Below, one piece after another: positions 1 to 9,763 of a DNA stretch of 24,839 nt (the first letter of the stretch is position 1; every line of letters begins with the position of its first letter). This DNA is from Thoreauomyces humboldtii (taxonomy: Eukaryota > Chytridiomycota > Chytridiomycetes > Spizellomycetales > Powellomycetaceae): the NCBI GenBank assembly GCA_027596035.1, contig JADGJA010000302.1, positions 1 through 24,839 of the forward strand. Direction: 5' to 3'. The notes beneath the pieces were generated by a model. That model saw nothing but the letters and a program-made list of their open reading frames with translations, was not told where the DNA came from and ran no database searches. The translations under genes and the position numbers were made by a program.

Positions 1-880
1 GGACGGGGGGGCGGGGGAGGACCCTCTCCTCATCCGGTTCTGTACCTTCTTCTTCTGCATCAGAGATTCAGGGATCTTGGAAATGAAACCTGTTGCTTTT
101 GGGAAAGCTTCGACGTGAACAAGGCTGTGACGTTGATGTTGGGGGAAAGTGTCCGAAAGAGAGCCAATGTCCGAGAATGCGTGGGATGACACATGAAACG
201 CGAAACGCGTAACAGGGAGGGGGAGGAGGGAAGGCCGCGACGCGTCGTGGTTCCCTTTTTCCCCCCGTGAAATTATTCCCTATTGGACAAGAGGAGGATG
301 ATGATGACCGCTCTCCCTCTCTCCCGCTCACCAGAAAAAAGGGAAGAGAGACGGAATTAAGCTTTTTCGTTGGGAGTTTATGCCGCTCTCTCTCTCTCCC
401 GTTGCTGTCAAGAGGACGCGCGCTTGATCTGAGGGGAAAAGGAAACGCCGAGCATTTCGCACTGATGATCCCCGATCCCCGATCGCCAATGGCCATGGCC
501 ATTCCCCGCCGTCAGAGGACTCCACGGAACACCCACCACCCCGCCATTCACAACCCCAGCCAGCCAAGCCAGCACCACCACCCACCACCACTGGTCGACG
601 AAATGAATGAAAAAGAAAAGAGACACCCTCGTGCATGTACATGCCCGTCTCTGTTCTCTCTCTCGTCGTCCCTTTCATTTCCCTATACCCCGCCGCTTTT
701 CCCAATTCCTCGCCCCCGCCTTTCCTTCTCTGCTCGGCCACCACCCTGCCAAACGTCACGTCGGTTTTCCAGGATCCTTTAGCTCGCCGACTTCCGTATC
801 CTCCCCGCTGCATCTGCCAGACCAGTCAGTCATCCTACATTTCCTTCTGCCCCTTCGTCAATCTCAGCTGCCTATCACCC
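1..880. other. Pyrimidine-rich upstream region of noxR, no gene seen
   Basis: This stretch is low in complexity on the + strand, with CT/CCT runs (for example around 380-410 and 650-740) and short repeats such as the gatcccc motif near 467-485. Open frames exist on both strands, but their products are Ser/Pro/Arg-rich and resemble no family I know. The noxR reading frame stays open upstream to 635; that stretch lacks family similarity and is probably 5' leader. The CT-richness close to the noxR start is typical of fungal core promoters, which is inference. Confidence 0.5.
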
Positions 881-2308
881 ATGTCGACAAAGGACGAGAT
901 CCTCCTGTGGGCGGACGGCATCACAGCCTTCCGATCACAAGACTGGTCGCTCGCCCTCTCCCTCTTCCTCTCGGTCGGCGACTACTCTCGGATTCACTTC
1001 AACAGCGGCATGGTCTACGCCCAGAACTCTGACCACCCAGCCGCCATCGTTTGTCAGACCAACGCCATCGACGCCGACCCCTACCTGGCCGTGTCCTACT
1101 TTGCCCGCGCCTACTCCCACTTCCTCCTGGAAGAGTACGCCGACGCCGAGGCTGGCTACACAAAGGCGCTGGAGCTGCTGAGGGACAACGACTTCATCGA
1201 CTACACCCAGGTCGGACTCGTCTACAGGCTGTATCGATGCGAGGTCCACTTCAACAGGGCCATGTGCGCCCACGCCGTCGGCGACGAGCGACACGCCACC
1301 ATGGACCTGACCTACGCCAAGAGGTGCGCGAGGACCGACGAGCAGAGGAAGGTGGTGGACAGGGCCGCGAGGGCCGGCGTCGCCGAAGGCGAGGAACTGA
1401 CCCTGTTCGCCGTGCCCCCGGACGCCGTCTTCGAGGCCGGCGAGCACAAGGTCAGGAACGCCGCCGGAAGGTCCTACCTCAAGGACGCCAAGGTGGTCGT
1501 CGCCGCCAACGGCGGCAACCTCGACGGAGACGGACGCGACGCATGGGCCGGCTTCGACGGGGCCGTCATCATGGATCCAGAGGGAAGGACGACGAAGGGG
1601 TCCGTCGTCCGACACCAGAGGGACGACGATGACACGGCGGCGAGATCGTCTCCCACCGGTCGACCGCGGCGAGGAACCGAATCCTCCGTCCCTACCCAAC
1701 CTCGACCTCCATCACCCGCAACGGGGGGTCGTCCACGACGAGGGACGGAACCGACCCTCCCCGCCGTCCAGACGTTCCGAGACACCCGTCGACCCTCCGC
1801 GGGGGGACTCGTCGTCGCCCCCCGCACCTCCTCCATCCAGAAGACCACTCCGACCACCACCGCTCCCACGTCCCGTCCCCTCCATCCCATCCGTCTCCCG
1901 CCCTCCTTTGCCACGTCGACCACCCTCACTCCCTATCCCTCACCGACCCCGTCCACCACACCCACTCCGACCTCGCCCTCGCCGACCAAGAGCACCTTCT
2001 CCAACGCATCGTCATCGTCGTCATCCTCATCCTCCTCCTCCTCCTCCTCGCCGCCACGATCCCGCATCAAGATCCACACCACGTCCCCTCTCCCCGTCCG
2101 CACCATCCTCCTCCTGATCCCGACGGATCAGATCAGTCACGCGGCGATCCTGCAGCGATGTCGGGAGAAGCTGGGCGTGCGACGTCCGGTGCTGGAGTTC
2201 CGGGAGGACGAAGGGTCGGAGAGGATCTCGGTGGGAGACGACGACGACCTGGAGACGGCGTACGAGGTGGCGGGACGGTGGGAGTTCTGGTGTAGGGATG
2301 ATCGTTAG
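881..2308 (+). CDS. noxR: NADPH oxidase regulator NoxR (p67phox-like; TPR + activation segment + PB1)
   Basis: Cytosolic activator of fungal NADPH oxidases: it binds active Rac through N-terminal TPRs and turns on superoxide production at the membrane. The protein is 475 aa in one exon. Residues about 1-170 align by eye with the p67phox TPR block (LLWADGITAF, FNSGMVYA, LAVSYFARAY, and RDNDFIDYTQVGL matching p67phox RGNQLIDYKILGL). After it comes an activation-like segment (SYLKDAKVVVAANG, like p67phox DYLGKATVVAS). A Ser/Thr/Pro-rich linker holds a poly-Ser tract at about 376-392. Residues about 396-475 form a PB1 domain with an acidic DDDDLETA OPCA-type motif. As in known fungal NoxR, no SH3 domain is seen. 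The ATG at 881 is chosen because TPR similarity starts there; an 82-codon upstream extension from 635 is not family-like. SGT1 lies 556 bp downstream on the same strand. Confidence 0.9.
   Translation: MSTKDEILLWADGITAFRSQDWSLALSLFLSVGDYSRIHFNSGMVYAQNSDHPAAIVCQTNAIDADPYLAVSYFARAYSHFLLEEYADAEAGYTKALELLRDNDFIDYTQVGLVYRLYRCEVHFNRAMCAHAVGDERHATMDLTYAKRCARTDEQRKVVDRAARAGVAEGEELTLFAVPPDAVFEAGEHKVRNAAGRSYLKDAKVVVAANGGNLDGDGRDAWAGFDGAVIMDPEGRTTKGSVVRHQRDDDDTAARSSPTGRPRRGTESSVPTQPRPPSPATGGRPRRGTEPTLPAVQTFRDTRRPSAGGLVVAPRTSSIQKTTPTTTAPTSRPLHPIRLPPSFATSTTLTPYPSPTPSTTPTPTSPSPTKSTFSNASSSSSSSSSSSSSSPPRSRIKIHTTSPLPVRTILLLIPTDQISHAAILQRCREKLGVRRPVLEFREDEGSERISVGDDDDLETAYEVAGRWEFWCRDDR
2010..2050 (+). repeat. 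TCN trinucleotide tract encoding poly-Ser in noxR
   Basis: An imperfect tcN repeat (tca/tcg/tcc) codes for a serine homopolymer between the linker and the PB1 domain of NoxR. Codon use within the tract is mixed at its 5' end and pure tcc at its 3' end, so the 3' half is the likelier place for length variation. Confidence 0.8.
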
Positions 2309-2864
2309 TTAGGCTGGTACTGTTTTTGTTGGACTGGATCGATTGGGACTGGCGTTATCTGGATGGGCATCCTCAGTGCGGTACGAGTCTTTTTTTTTGG
2401 AGGGGTTCTTGTTCGTGTTATATATATATCCGGTTATCTTGTGCTCATCGACGGTGCCGTTGTCCTTTCTGGGTATGGATGAAGGGATGGATGGTGGCTT
2501 CTGAACGATAGATAGACTGACAGCGGACGCTGGACAGCGTGGCCGTACAGTCGGGAGCTCGGCTCACTTCAGTGCCCGGAAGCTCAATGCATCAAACGCA
2601 AGCTCTGCCTCTTGCTCCCCGTGTTCCCCTCCCTCTTTCTCTCTCTTCCGTCCTGCTTTGTTTTCCATATCGTCCGTGCTTGGGGTGCTTGGGGGTGTTT
2701 GCCGTGCCCCTTCTGTCGAAAGCGGTTGCCAGAGGTGATATAACCAGCCACCACATTTTGCCTCATACAGGCAGTCTGCCCGTCACCCCATCGACGGAAC
2801 CCTTGCTTTGCCCACCCGGAAAGATCTGGCACCCCTCCACTCACGCAACGAAAAGCACAACGCC
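2309..2864. other. noxR-SGT1 intergenic region
   Basis: This region holds the 3' end of noxR and the promoter and leader of SGT1. A TA-rich run (tatatatatat, about 2419-2429) and pyrimidine-rich stretches (about 2620-2670) are visible. Open frames here are short and unlike any family. The SGT1 frame is open upstream to 2808, but that 19-codon extension shows no similarity. Confidence 0.5.
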
Positions 2865-4114
2865 ATGACCAACGACGACCACACGGACCTCCAGGCGCAG
2901 GCCTCCTCCGCCTTCCTCTCGGAAGACTACTCCCTCGCCCTCTCCCTCTACGTCCAACTCCCATCCACGCCGGCCAACCTCCTCAAGCGCGCAGTCTGCA
3001 ACCACAACCTCGCCGACTTTGACGCTGCGCTGACGGACGCGCTGGCGGCCGTCGCCGTCGCGAGGTCGTCGTCCGAGGAGGACGGTCAGCTCCAGGGGAA
3101 GGCGCTCATGAGGGCGGGCATGGCGGGCGTGGAACTGGGAAGGATGCAGGACGCGTTGGGTTGGTTCTGCGACGCCAGGCGGGTCGGCGAGAAAGGCGCC
3201 GTGGACGCGTGGATGAGGAGGTGCGTGGAACGAGGGGCGAGGATGGAGGACGTCAAGGTCGTCGTCGAGCAACCGCAAGAGCATCCTTCAGAGCCACCAC
3301 AGCAACGACAACAACAACAGCAGCAAAAACCAGTCGTCCAACAACAGCAACAAGCAACTCCAAAGATCCGTCACGAATGGTTCCAGACCGACTCCATCGT
3401 CACCGTCACCATCTTCGCCAAGAACGTTGACCCCACCCTCCTCGCCGTCGACTTTGCCCCCCGATCCCTCTCGGTCTCCATCCCCTCCGCCCTACCCGGA
3501 GGTTCCGAGTACGTCCTGGACCTCGACCCCCTGGTCCAGGAGATCGTCCCCGAGGAGTCCAGGTTCGAGGTCATGAAGACAAAGGTCGAGATCAAGCTCA
3601 GGAAGGCCGTCGTGGGTCTCCGGTGGAACGACCTGGAGGGCGTGGACGACGGACCGGCGGGCGTCACCGCTGCCGTCGGTTCCGGAACCACGTCGTCGTC
3701 GGGTCCCGCCTATCCTACTTCCTCCAGAAAGGTGTGTGAAAAAAGCCCTCCTCCCCTCACCCCGTCGACGATCTCGGCGATTGCAACTCTTTCCCATCCA
3801 CACACACCCACATACTAAAAACCCCCATCCTTTTCTTTTTTCTTCTTGTTTCTTGTTTCTTTCCTTTTCAGAAACACGACTGGGACACGATCGTGGCCTC
3901 GGAGGAAAAGGAGAAGCCGGAAGGGGAGCAGGCCCTCAACAACCTGTTCCAGCAGATCTACAGGGACGCCACCGACGACACCAAGCGAGCCATGATGAAG
4001 TCGTACGTGGAGTCCAACGGCACCTGTCTGTCCACCAACTGGGGAGAGGTCGGGGAGAAGAAGGTCGAGGTCACTCCCCCCGACGGCATGGTCGCGAAAA
4101 AGTACGAGCTTTGA
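2865..4114 (+). CDS. SGT1: SGT1 co-chaperone (TPR-CS-SGS), two exons
   Basis: Adaptor linking HSP90 to SCF ubiquitin ligases and, in yeast, to kinetochore assembly. Exons 2865-3731 and 3872-4114 join in phase 0 (donor gtgtgt, acceptor ttttcag) to give 369 aa. Domains: TPR-like N terminus (residues about 5-120, SSAFLSEDYSLALSLY), a Gln-rich linker (about 144-165), a CS domain (about 166-262, starting IRHEWFQTDSIVTVTIF and including LRKAVVGLRWNDLEG), and an SGS domain (about 283-369). The SGS carries the hallmark strings LNNLFQQIYRDATDDTKRAM, ESNGTCLSTNWGEV and KVEVTPPDGM. The intron falls at the SGS start, after SGPAYPTSSRK. The gene is intact with no frame breaks. It is convergent with the RING gene, 287 bp away. 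Confidence 0.95.
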
Positions 4115-4401
4115 AAAAAAACTAAAGGAAAAAAGGAGAAACCCCCGAGAGGGAAGAAGGGGTTGCTATCTTTGCGTCATGTGTTTGTTTCTGTAGCCTC
4201 GCTGGTTGGGAAGAAGAGAATACGATGCACAATTCGCACCATTCGTCTCTTTCAAAAGTCCGCTATCGAGCTTTGCCGCTACATCCAACCAAAAAAGACA
4301 AACAGGAAAAGGTATCATATATTCACGAAAATTACAAGATAGTGAGGGCCGTCCACCATCTCCAAAATAAGAACAGGAGTCTCCAAACGAACATATCATC
4401 G

Positions 4402-6406
4402 TCAGATCTTGGTACGGCATCTGCAAGCAAAGATGATCAGCACTAAAAAAAAAAGGTCCACTCCCGGTCACGAAATACACACAGACCAAACCACTCACAT
4501 GGGACAAGAATCGCTATGCTTCAACCACGTGTCCAGACACCCAGAGTGGAACCAGTGAGCACAGGGGGTCCCCTTGATCTTGTCCCCCTGGTCGTAGTCG
4601 GCGAGACAGACCGTGCATCTCGCTTCCTCGTCCTCGGGGATGCATCCCGGTTTGTACCTCCTGGACGGGAGACTCGAGATGACGGTCCGTGAGAGTCCCT
4701 TCGGTTTGGCGTCTCCGATGCGTTCGCCGAGCGCTAGCAGGGACTGGAAAACGAGGATGCGAGGCGTAAGTGAGGGGGCAGGGGTGATGGCCGGTGTTTG
4801 AAAGAGGGGAAAAGTGGACATCGCACGGTCGTTGAAAAAAACGAAAAGCAAGGGGTTCGATGGGTTAGCGTACCTCGTAGCTGAAATCCCCGTCTTCCAT
4901 GAAGTGTTCCGGGTGAGCTGCGTGACCATCGTTCTGACTGAGTTTTCCGAAACAAGAATGGGCACTCGGTCAGCGCCTCGACCATGAAGCAAATGCACGA
5001 AAGACAGAAAAAAAAAAGGTCTCACAAGATCGGTCCCCAGTTGAGAGGCATGCCATCGTCGTCCAACCGCAAGAGTCCCTGTCGCTCCAGGTCCCGCATA
5101 TACAGATGTGAACCGCCCACGTCTCCAAAGTGATGGCGGTGGTTGTGACGACGGTGATGGTGGTGTCTGTTCGTCCGTCCGCTTTCGAGGGTTGCGAGCG
5201 AGGCTGCCAGGAGTTCCGTCTAGAAGGAAAAATGCATAAGCTGGGAGCATAGGCAGTTACGATTTTGCCTTGTCCTCCACCCGCATACCGCGTGACGTGG
5301 TTGAATGACTGCGTACTCCTCCTCCTGCAGCTGTCTGGCAAGATCTTCGTCCGACAGAAGTCGCGGAGCAGCTGTCGGGGCGCGTCGAGCGGGTCTCGGC
5401 GGAGATGGAGATTCGTTGAGTCTCCGTCCACCCAAGCGTGCTGGCGGCTGAAGCATCTGTAAGGATGCAGAAACATAGCTTCGATGTCAGCTATTCAGAT
5501 CTAGGGCTCCAGCGATTCTCCTGCCGGCTTAAGCGTGGCACCTCCACACAACAAACATACCGCACTCCTTGCCCTCGCTCCGCGGTTACGAGCCGTCAGT
5601 TCCTCCGTCAGCCTCGCCAGCTCCCTCCCGTTCCTGGTCCTCGATGCTTCTCCCATGGTGCTTGCCGATGGACCGGATGGGGACATCCTTCCCGGTCGGG
5701 CGGTGGATCGAGAACGCACGGGTCCCGGAACGACAGGAACCATTTCCCCGTGATCTGACAGACCGAACCGGACAGTTCTACCGAGCGGAGGGAGCGGTGG
5801 TGTGATGCTCCGTGGTGCTTCCGGTGTGGTCAGGTCGATGACGTCGGGTTCGCTGGGAAAGATGACGTGACGGGCTCTTGGACGGTGGGGCGTGGAGGTG
5901 TGAATGGAAGTAGACGTCGATGATGATGAGGAGGCCGCCGTGGTCGCAAGGGCGGGCTTTCGCAAGCGTCGAGGTATGATATTGTCCGTGGACGCAGAGC
6001 TGGTTGGCATCTCCATTCTTCGAGACGAGGAGTCCAGCCGTCGCGGCAATGGTTCCACATCATCCCGAATGACGACGGTCCTAGCTCCCGGGGTCTCTCC
6101 TAGCAGAACAACGTCCTCATCCCCATCCAAGGGTGACACATCCATCTTCACAGGCTGGTCCGCGTCCCATCGGTCGAAAAGTCCTCGGATCTGTATGTCG
6201 CCATGCGAACCGGCTGGATACAACGGAGAAGCGGCGACGTGACTTTTCGCTATTGCTCTCCCCTTTCCCTTGCGTCTCGTCGCGAGGGGAAGGCGAGCTT
6301 CGGGATCCGAGTCCTCGTCGGTGGTGGTGTCATTCTTCTGGGAACTGGTCGCGCTTACTGCCACCCACAGGCCCTCTCGCGAGCCTATGCTGGCTGAGCC
6401 GAACAT
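4402..6406 (-). CDS. C-terminal RING-H2 E3 ubiquitin ligase with SUMO-interaction-like motif, six exons
   Basis: Predicted RING-type E3. Exons on the minus strand: 6406-5561, 5456-5289, 5219-5026, 4937-4874, 4743-4499 and 4420-4402, giving 511 aa with all phases consistent. The RING (residues about 467-507) reads CTVC ... PCAHWFHSGC ... CPIC, a complete C3H2C3 set. The last Cys and the stop come from a 19-nt terminal exon behind a GTGAGT donor. A SUMO-interaction-like core VIDLTTPE sits at about residues 189-196 (5828-5842 covers VIDLT), and a weaker hydrophobic-acidic patch EDVVLLG lies near 98. LSDEDLARQLQEEE (about 316-329) resembles ubiquitin-interacting helices. The rest is Ser/Pro/Arg-rich and probably disordered. 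A C-terminal RING plus SIM resembles RNF111/RNF4-type SUMO-targeted ligases; that role is inference. The 5' start is the first in-frame ATG, and an upstream exon is not excluded. Confidence 0.8.
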
Positions 6407-6869
6407 CTTCTGTAGCTCTGACGGAAAGAAGGAATGGATGTTCGATTGGTGTCGCTGTTGGAGGGAGCTAGCCCCCTGGGCGCTTCTGGAGGGACCTGCT
6501 AGAGAATGTACGACTGTTGGAAGGTTGGTGGGGAAGGTTCCGAGGGGTAACCGTGTTTGGATCTTGAGGCTGAGCTGGGGCCTTCTCTCTCTGGAATCTA
6601 TCTGTCTTGCAGGTGAATATCAATGCTACGTCGCTGGTTGGGCTGGGGTATAGGCCTTGAGGGACTTGTGACGTCGGCGGATGTTTGAGAAACTGTTTTG
6701 GGGAATGCGAGGTTTGCCATGCGGGCATTGCGGGGCAGTCTGGTTCCCACGCTCTCCAAGGCCACAGCAGCCTTCCTTCGCTTCCTGGTGCACAGGGAAC
6801 AGGACGAGTAACATACATGTATGCGCGCCACCAACGGTTGGGAGGAAGCACTCGGCCACAGCGAGGGAA
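6407..6869. other. Upstream region of the RING gene, no clear gene
   Basis: This is the 5' flank of the minus-strand RING gene, leading into the FN3-like remnant on the + strand. A + strand string CAPPTVG near 6827-6847 might be a degraded Pro-Pro edge of an earlier FN3-like repeat. An open frame on the minus strand (6468-6998) runs antisense to that remnant and resembles no family. Confidence 0.35.
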
Positions 6870-7706
6870 GAGACGTGGCGGATGGCGGATCCCGGGAGCG
6901 GCCTCGTCACCTTCGAGCGGGAAGTCTGCTCGGATCAGCAACCATGCATCGGGAACGGTCAAAATTTCACCGTTGAATGGGCAAATGTATCGCTCCATGT
7001 GGGAGGGACCTTCGATGCGCAGGTACGAGCCTTCAACGGCGCTGGCCTCTGGACAAGAGTGTCACTCAGCTTCATGTCGATGCGCTTCCGCCCAAATTCG
7101 AATATGCCTTCTTCGCTGGCAACAACAGCGGCTTTCCCTCTGCATCCATGCACAATATGAGGCTCGTATGGAATGCCGTTGGACTCGCGCCCATTGTCGA
7201 ATACCGTGTTGAGATTGGGACAACCCCGGGCGTCCCTCAGCTTATGCCTTTTCCTTCTGTCGGGACCTTTGGATCGCTTTCTTTGCATAGCCTCTTTGTG
7301 ACACACACTCAAACCATCTACGCCACGGTCATGGCCATTTCAGCGACAGGTCTCCAGACCATGATCCAGACCGATGGAGTTCAGGTTGACCAAACGCCAC
7401 CGGTGGTTTCAGGCTCTATCACGGTCCTTGGAGGCAAGACCGTTGTTTCGACAGGCGGCGGGTCACTGACGGTGACTGCGAGCTGGAAAGGAGTGTTTAA
7501 AAGACCCGGAGAGCGGTGTTGCTTCGTACGAGGTATGTAGTATGACGGAACGCGACGGTAATCTGAAGAGCTGAACTAATAGCGCAACCTATTTCGACCG
7601 TGGTCGATCGGCACCAGTACCTTTCCCACATCCCTCACGGGTTTTGTCCACAGGCAGCTTGACAGCAGCGTCCGTTGTGGTCCGAAAAGATGTCGGTTCG
7701 GTAACG
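6870..7706 (+). pseudogene. Decayed extracellular FN3-like repeat protein
   Basis: At least three consecutive FN3/Ig-like repeats can be read, but in changing frames. Repeat A (about 6870-7064) contains ADPGSGLVTFE, NFTVEWANVSL and AQVRAFNGAGLWT. Repeat B (about 7068-7497) is in another frame, with YRVEIGTTPG, TIYATVMAISATGL, the spacer VDQTPPVVSG and LTVTASWKGVF. Repeat C (about 7503 on) returns to the first frame with DPESGVASYE and then meets an in-frame tga at about 7572 and another stop near 7707. The A/B shift looks like two extra bases near 7058 and the B/C shift like one extra A in the aaaa run near 7500. Proteins with DxTPP-spaced repeats of this kind are secreted or surface proteins. 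No signal peptide was found. Sequencing error is the alternative, but neighbouring genes are clean. Confidence 0.5.
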
Positions 7707-8283
7707 CATTCTTGAACAAGGTCAACACCTGCTCCAAAAGCGTGCAAGCATCCCTGTACCTATAAAGCGGTGTTCTCCAAGCGCTGTACAAACGCACGTT
7801 GCCAAATGCAGCTCGGAGGCGCATGAATGAGAGACAGCAGCGGCAGGTTGTCGTTTTCGTGCTACCGGTGGTCCAAGGATCCATGAAAGAGGTAAAGTGT
7901 TCGCTCATCCTATCGTCATTGCACCCAGCCATCTGCAGTGCTGTTCCGTTGCTGCAAGTGTGTGTTGGGTGAGTTGGGTGCAGCGGCACGCTCTGTCGAA
8001 TGAGTCACCGCGGAGTGAACGTCCGTCGACAAGAGAACAAGAAGAGACTCGGGACCGCAACCCAACCGACCCACCCACACGCCCATGAAACGCCTTGACT
8101 GACGCGCAAATGCAGATCACTACTGTACATCATGACGTTTCTTCATGACCGGGAACCTATCCGGGTGCTGAGGCCATCCATCCTGTATACATGTATGTAC
8201 AGTGCGTTCTTTGCCAGGGAAACTTCCTTCAGCTATTGGCAAATCCACCCCGCAACTCCAAACCTCCCACACACAAGTGAAAG
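7707..8283. other. No recognisable gene; upstream region of the secreted protein gene
   Basis: I see no convincing coding sequence. A minus-strand open frame (7576-7989) overlaps the remnant and is unlike any family. The 3' part is the probable promoter and leader of the gene starting at 8284. More decayed FN3-like sequence may be present but cannot be aligned by eye. Confidence 0.4.
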
Positions 8284-9260
8284 ATGGTCGCCGTAACTAG
8301 CCTAGCGTCAATAGGAGCAATGATTGCAACCATGTCAGGTCACACCCAGTGCGTTTCCAAGCAGTGGTATCGTGATGATCATGTTTACCAACCTCTACAG
8401 CTTCGAGCACATCCCCGTCGCCAACTGCCACCGGCTTCACCGTGACTTCCTGGACGGTCGATGCAAACTGCTCGAACGCAACCTCTCTTGCTTCAACTTG
8501 CGTCACGCACTGCAACGCAGGCTCCATTTTCCAGGTGTGCTACTCATTGATACACAAGCGACACTTGGCCAAAACTTGTTATTCATGGGCTTTTTTTCCC
8601 CAACCCTTCGCACCTACCTCGAAGGGTTTGATCTGCGCCGTGTCACTACCGGTCGCCATCGCAGCCATGCAGAACCAGTCCCCTCTCGGTCCCGACAAGC
8701 TCTTCTGCCAGTGCTCAACCTACTCACCGTCCGGAACCTGCACCCAGGACACCCAGGACACGGGATATGCATCGTGCAGATCGACATGTGCGGTCAAGAA
8801 CCAGATCGTGGGTGAATCCAGCTGCTGGAACGATCAGACGCCGGTAAGAAGAACCCCCGGGGAGACGCTTTTTTCATGTGAGAAAAAACAAAAGGCTTGG
8901 AACTGAAACGCTTTCGGATCTTCCGCCTCCCTGTCTCTCACCAAATTGAAGGCCTCGTCCTGCACCTGCGTCGATCCTACCGCAAACTCCCTGAGTGACC
9001 CGTTCTGTCAGACCACGAGGGCTCAGAGATCCCAAGCAGCGGGACGCGCCAACACCTCGCTCGTATCTACCTGCTTCTTCCCTCAAAAGGGAATGGTGGC
9101 TGGCGAGTTCGACTCGAGTTTCGCCGTCATCCCCAGTGCCGCCCCGCCTACTCCCGGTAACGCGAGCACCCCGGTCCCGGCTTCCGGTGCCGGTGTGAGA
9201 ATTGTTGGTGTCGGGCTGAGTGTTGTCGCCGGCCTAGCGATGGCTGTGGTTCTGCTGTGA
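8284..9260 (+). CDS. Secreted Cys-rich protein, probably GPI-anchored, four exons
   Basis: Exons 8284-8338, 8401-8534, 8625-8843 and 8952-9260 splice in phase to a 238-aa protein. Residues 1-19 (MVAVTSLASIGAMIATMSA) look like a signal peptide. A short Ser/Thr/Pro segment (SSTSPSPTATG) follows. Then comes a module with 14 cysteines, for example DANCSN, STCVTHC, FCQCST, GTCTQD, ASCRSTC, SSCTCVD and PFCQT, enough for seven disulfides. The C terminus is Pro/Ala/Ser-rich and ends in a hydrophobic tail (VGVGLSVVAGLAMAVVLL) with no charged end, as GPI attachment signals do. It probably acts at the cell surface or wall; no family is recognised. The first intron is only 62 nt and has a gtcaca donor; without it the signal peptide and the body are in different frames. 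Exon 1 is therefore the least certain part. Confidence 0.7.
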
Positions 9261-9286
9261 TATTTCAGCCAGAGAGATATTTCGGA

Positions 9287-9433
9287 TATTTGCAATATTA
9301 TAGATGCGTTCTATGTCGGGTGAAGTTTGTTCGGGCGCTGGAAGGTTCGGGATAGTCTTCCTATTTGCAATATAGATGCGTTCTATTTCGGGTGAAGTTT
9401 GTTCGGGCTTTGGAAGGTTCGGTGTGGTCTCCT
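9287..9433. repeat. Two-copy 75-bp tandem duplication
   Basis: Two adjacent copies begin with tatttgcaata at 9287 and at 9362, a period of 75. They differ by a 3-nt indel (tat) and scattered substitutions. Both contain tcgggtgaagtttgttcggg. The unit lies just after the stop of the secreted-protein gene. On the minus strand it stays open and encodes a repeated peptide (NLPxPEQTSPxIERIY). Confidence 0.85.
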
Positions 9434-9763
9434 CAGTTTCGATGGCATGGACACAGTAAGCCACAAAGTGCCGCAATAGCATTTCCGACACCGGATTGGC
9501 CAACATCGCGAGTTCCCTTCAAGCTCATTTATCTCCGGCCCTATTACATGAGGCAAACAATACGACGACCAGCGCGATCGAGCTAGCTGTTCTTGTCAAG
9601 GGAGGGTCTTCGAGAAACAATACGCGCTATGCTATGTATCGTGGCTCAACCTCTGCGCAACCCCGCTCAGCTCAGCCGTGCCTTAGATCACTGCATCCGC
9701 ATCTTTCACAACCCCTAACATACGGTCAGACGAATCAACCTTGACCACGACCCACGACTTCCG
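9434..9763. other. 3' flank of the ABC transporter, no gene seen
   Basis: This lies between the tandem duplication and the ABC transporter stop codon, at the convergent 3' ends of two genes. Only short unconvincing open frames are present. Confidence 0.5.

Noticed and set aside
635..880. 82-codon N-terminal extension of noxR
   Set aside because: It shows no p67phox/NoxR similarity; the TPR block starts right at the ATG at 881 and the upstream sequence is pyrimidine-rich leader.
935..1699. Minus-strand 254-aa Gly/Val-rich frame
   Set aside because: It is a GC-rich shadow of noxR with no domains.
5501..5560. CLLCGG zinc-knuckle-like end of the first RING-gene exon
   Set aside because: It lies beyond a gtatgt donor at 5560 and is removed in the spliced model that rejoins the frame at 5456.
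6468..6998. Minus-strand 176-aa open frame
   Set aside because: It is antisense to FN3-like repeat A, whose motifs are recognisable, and has no family similarity.
7532..7583. Possible short intron (gtatgt...taatag) in the FN3-like gene
   Set aside because: Reading straight through gives repeat-like text (SYEVC, then TNSATYF) interrupted only by a tga, so decay fits better than splicing.
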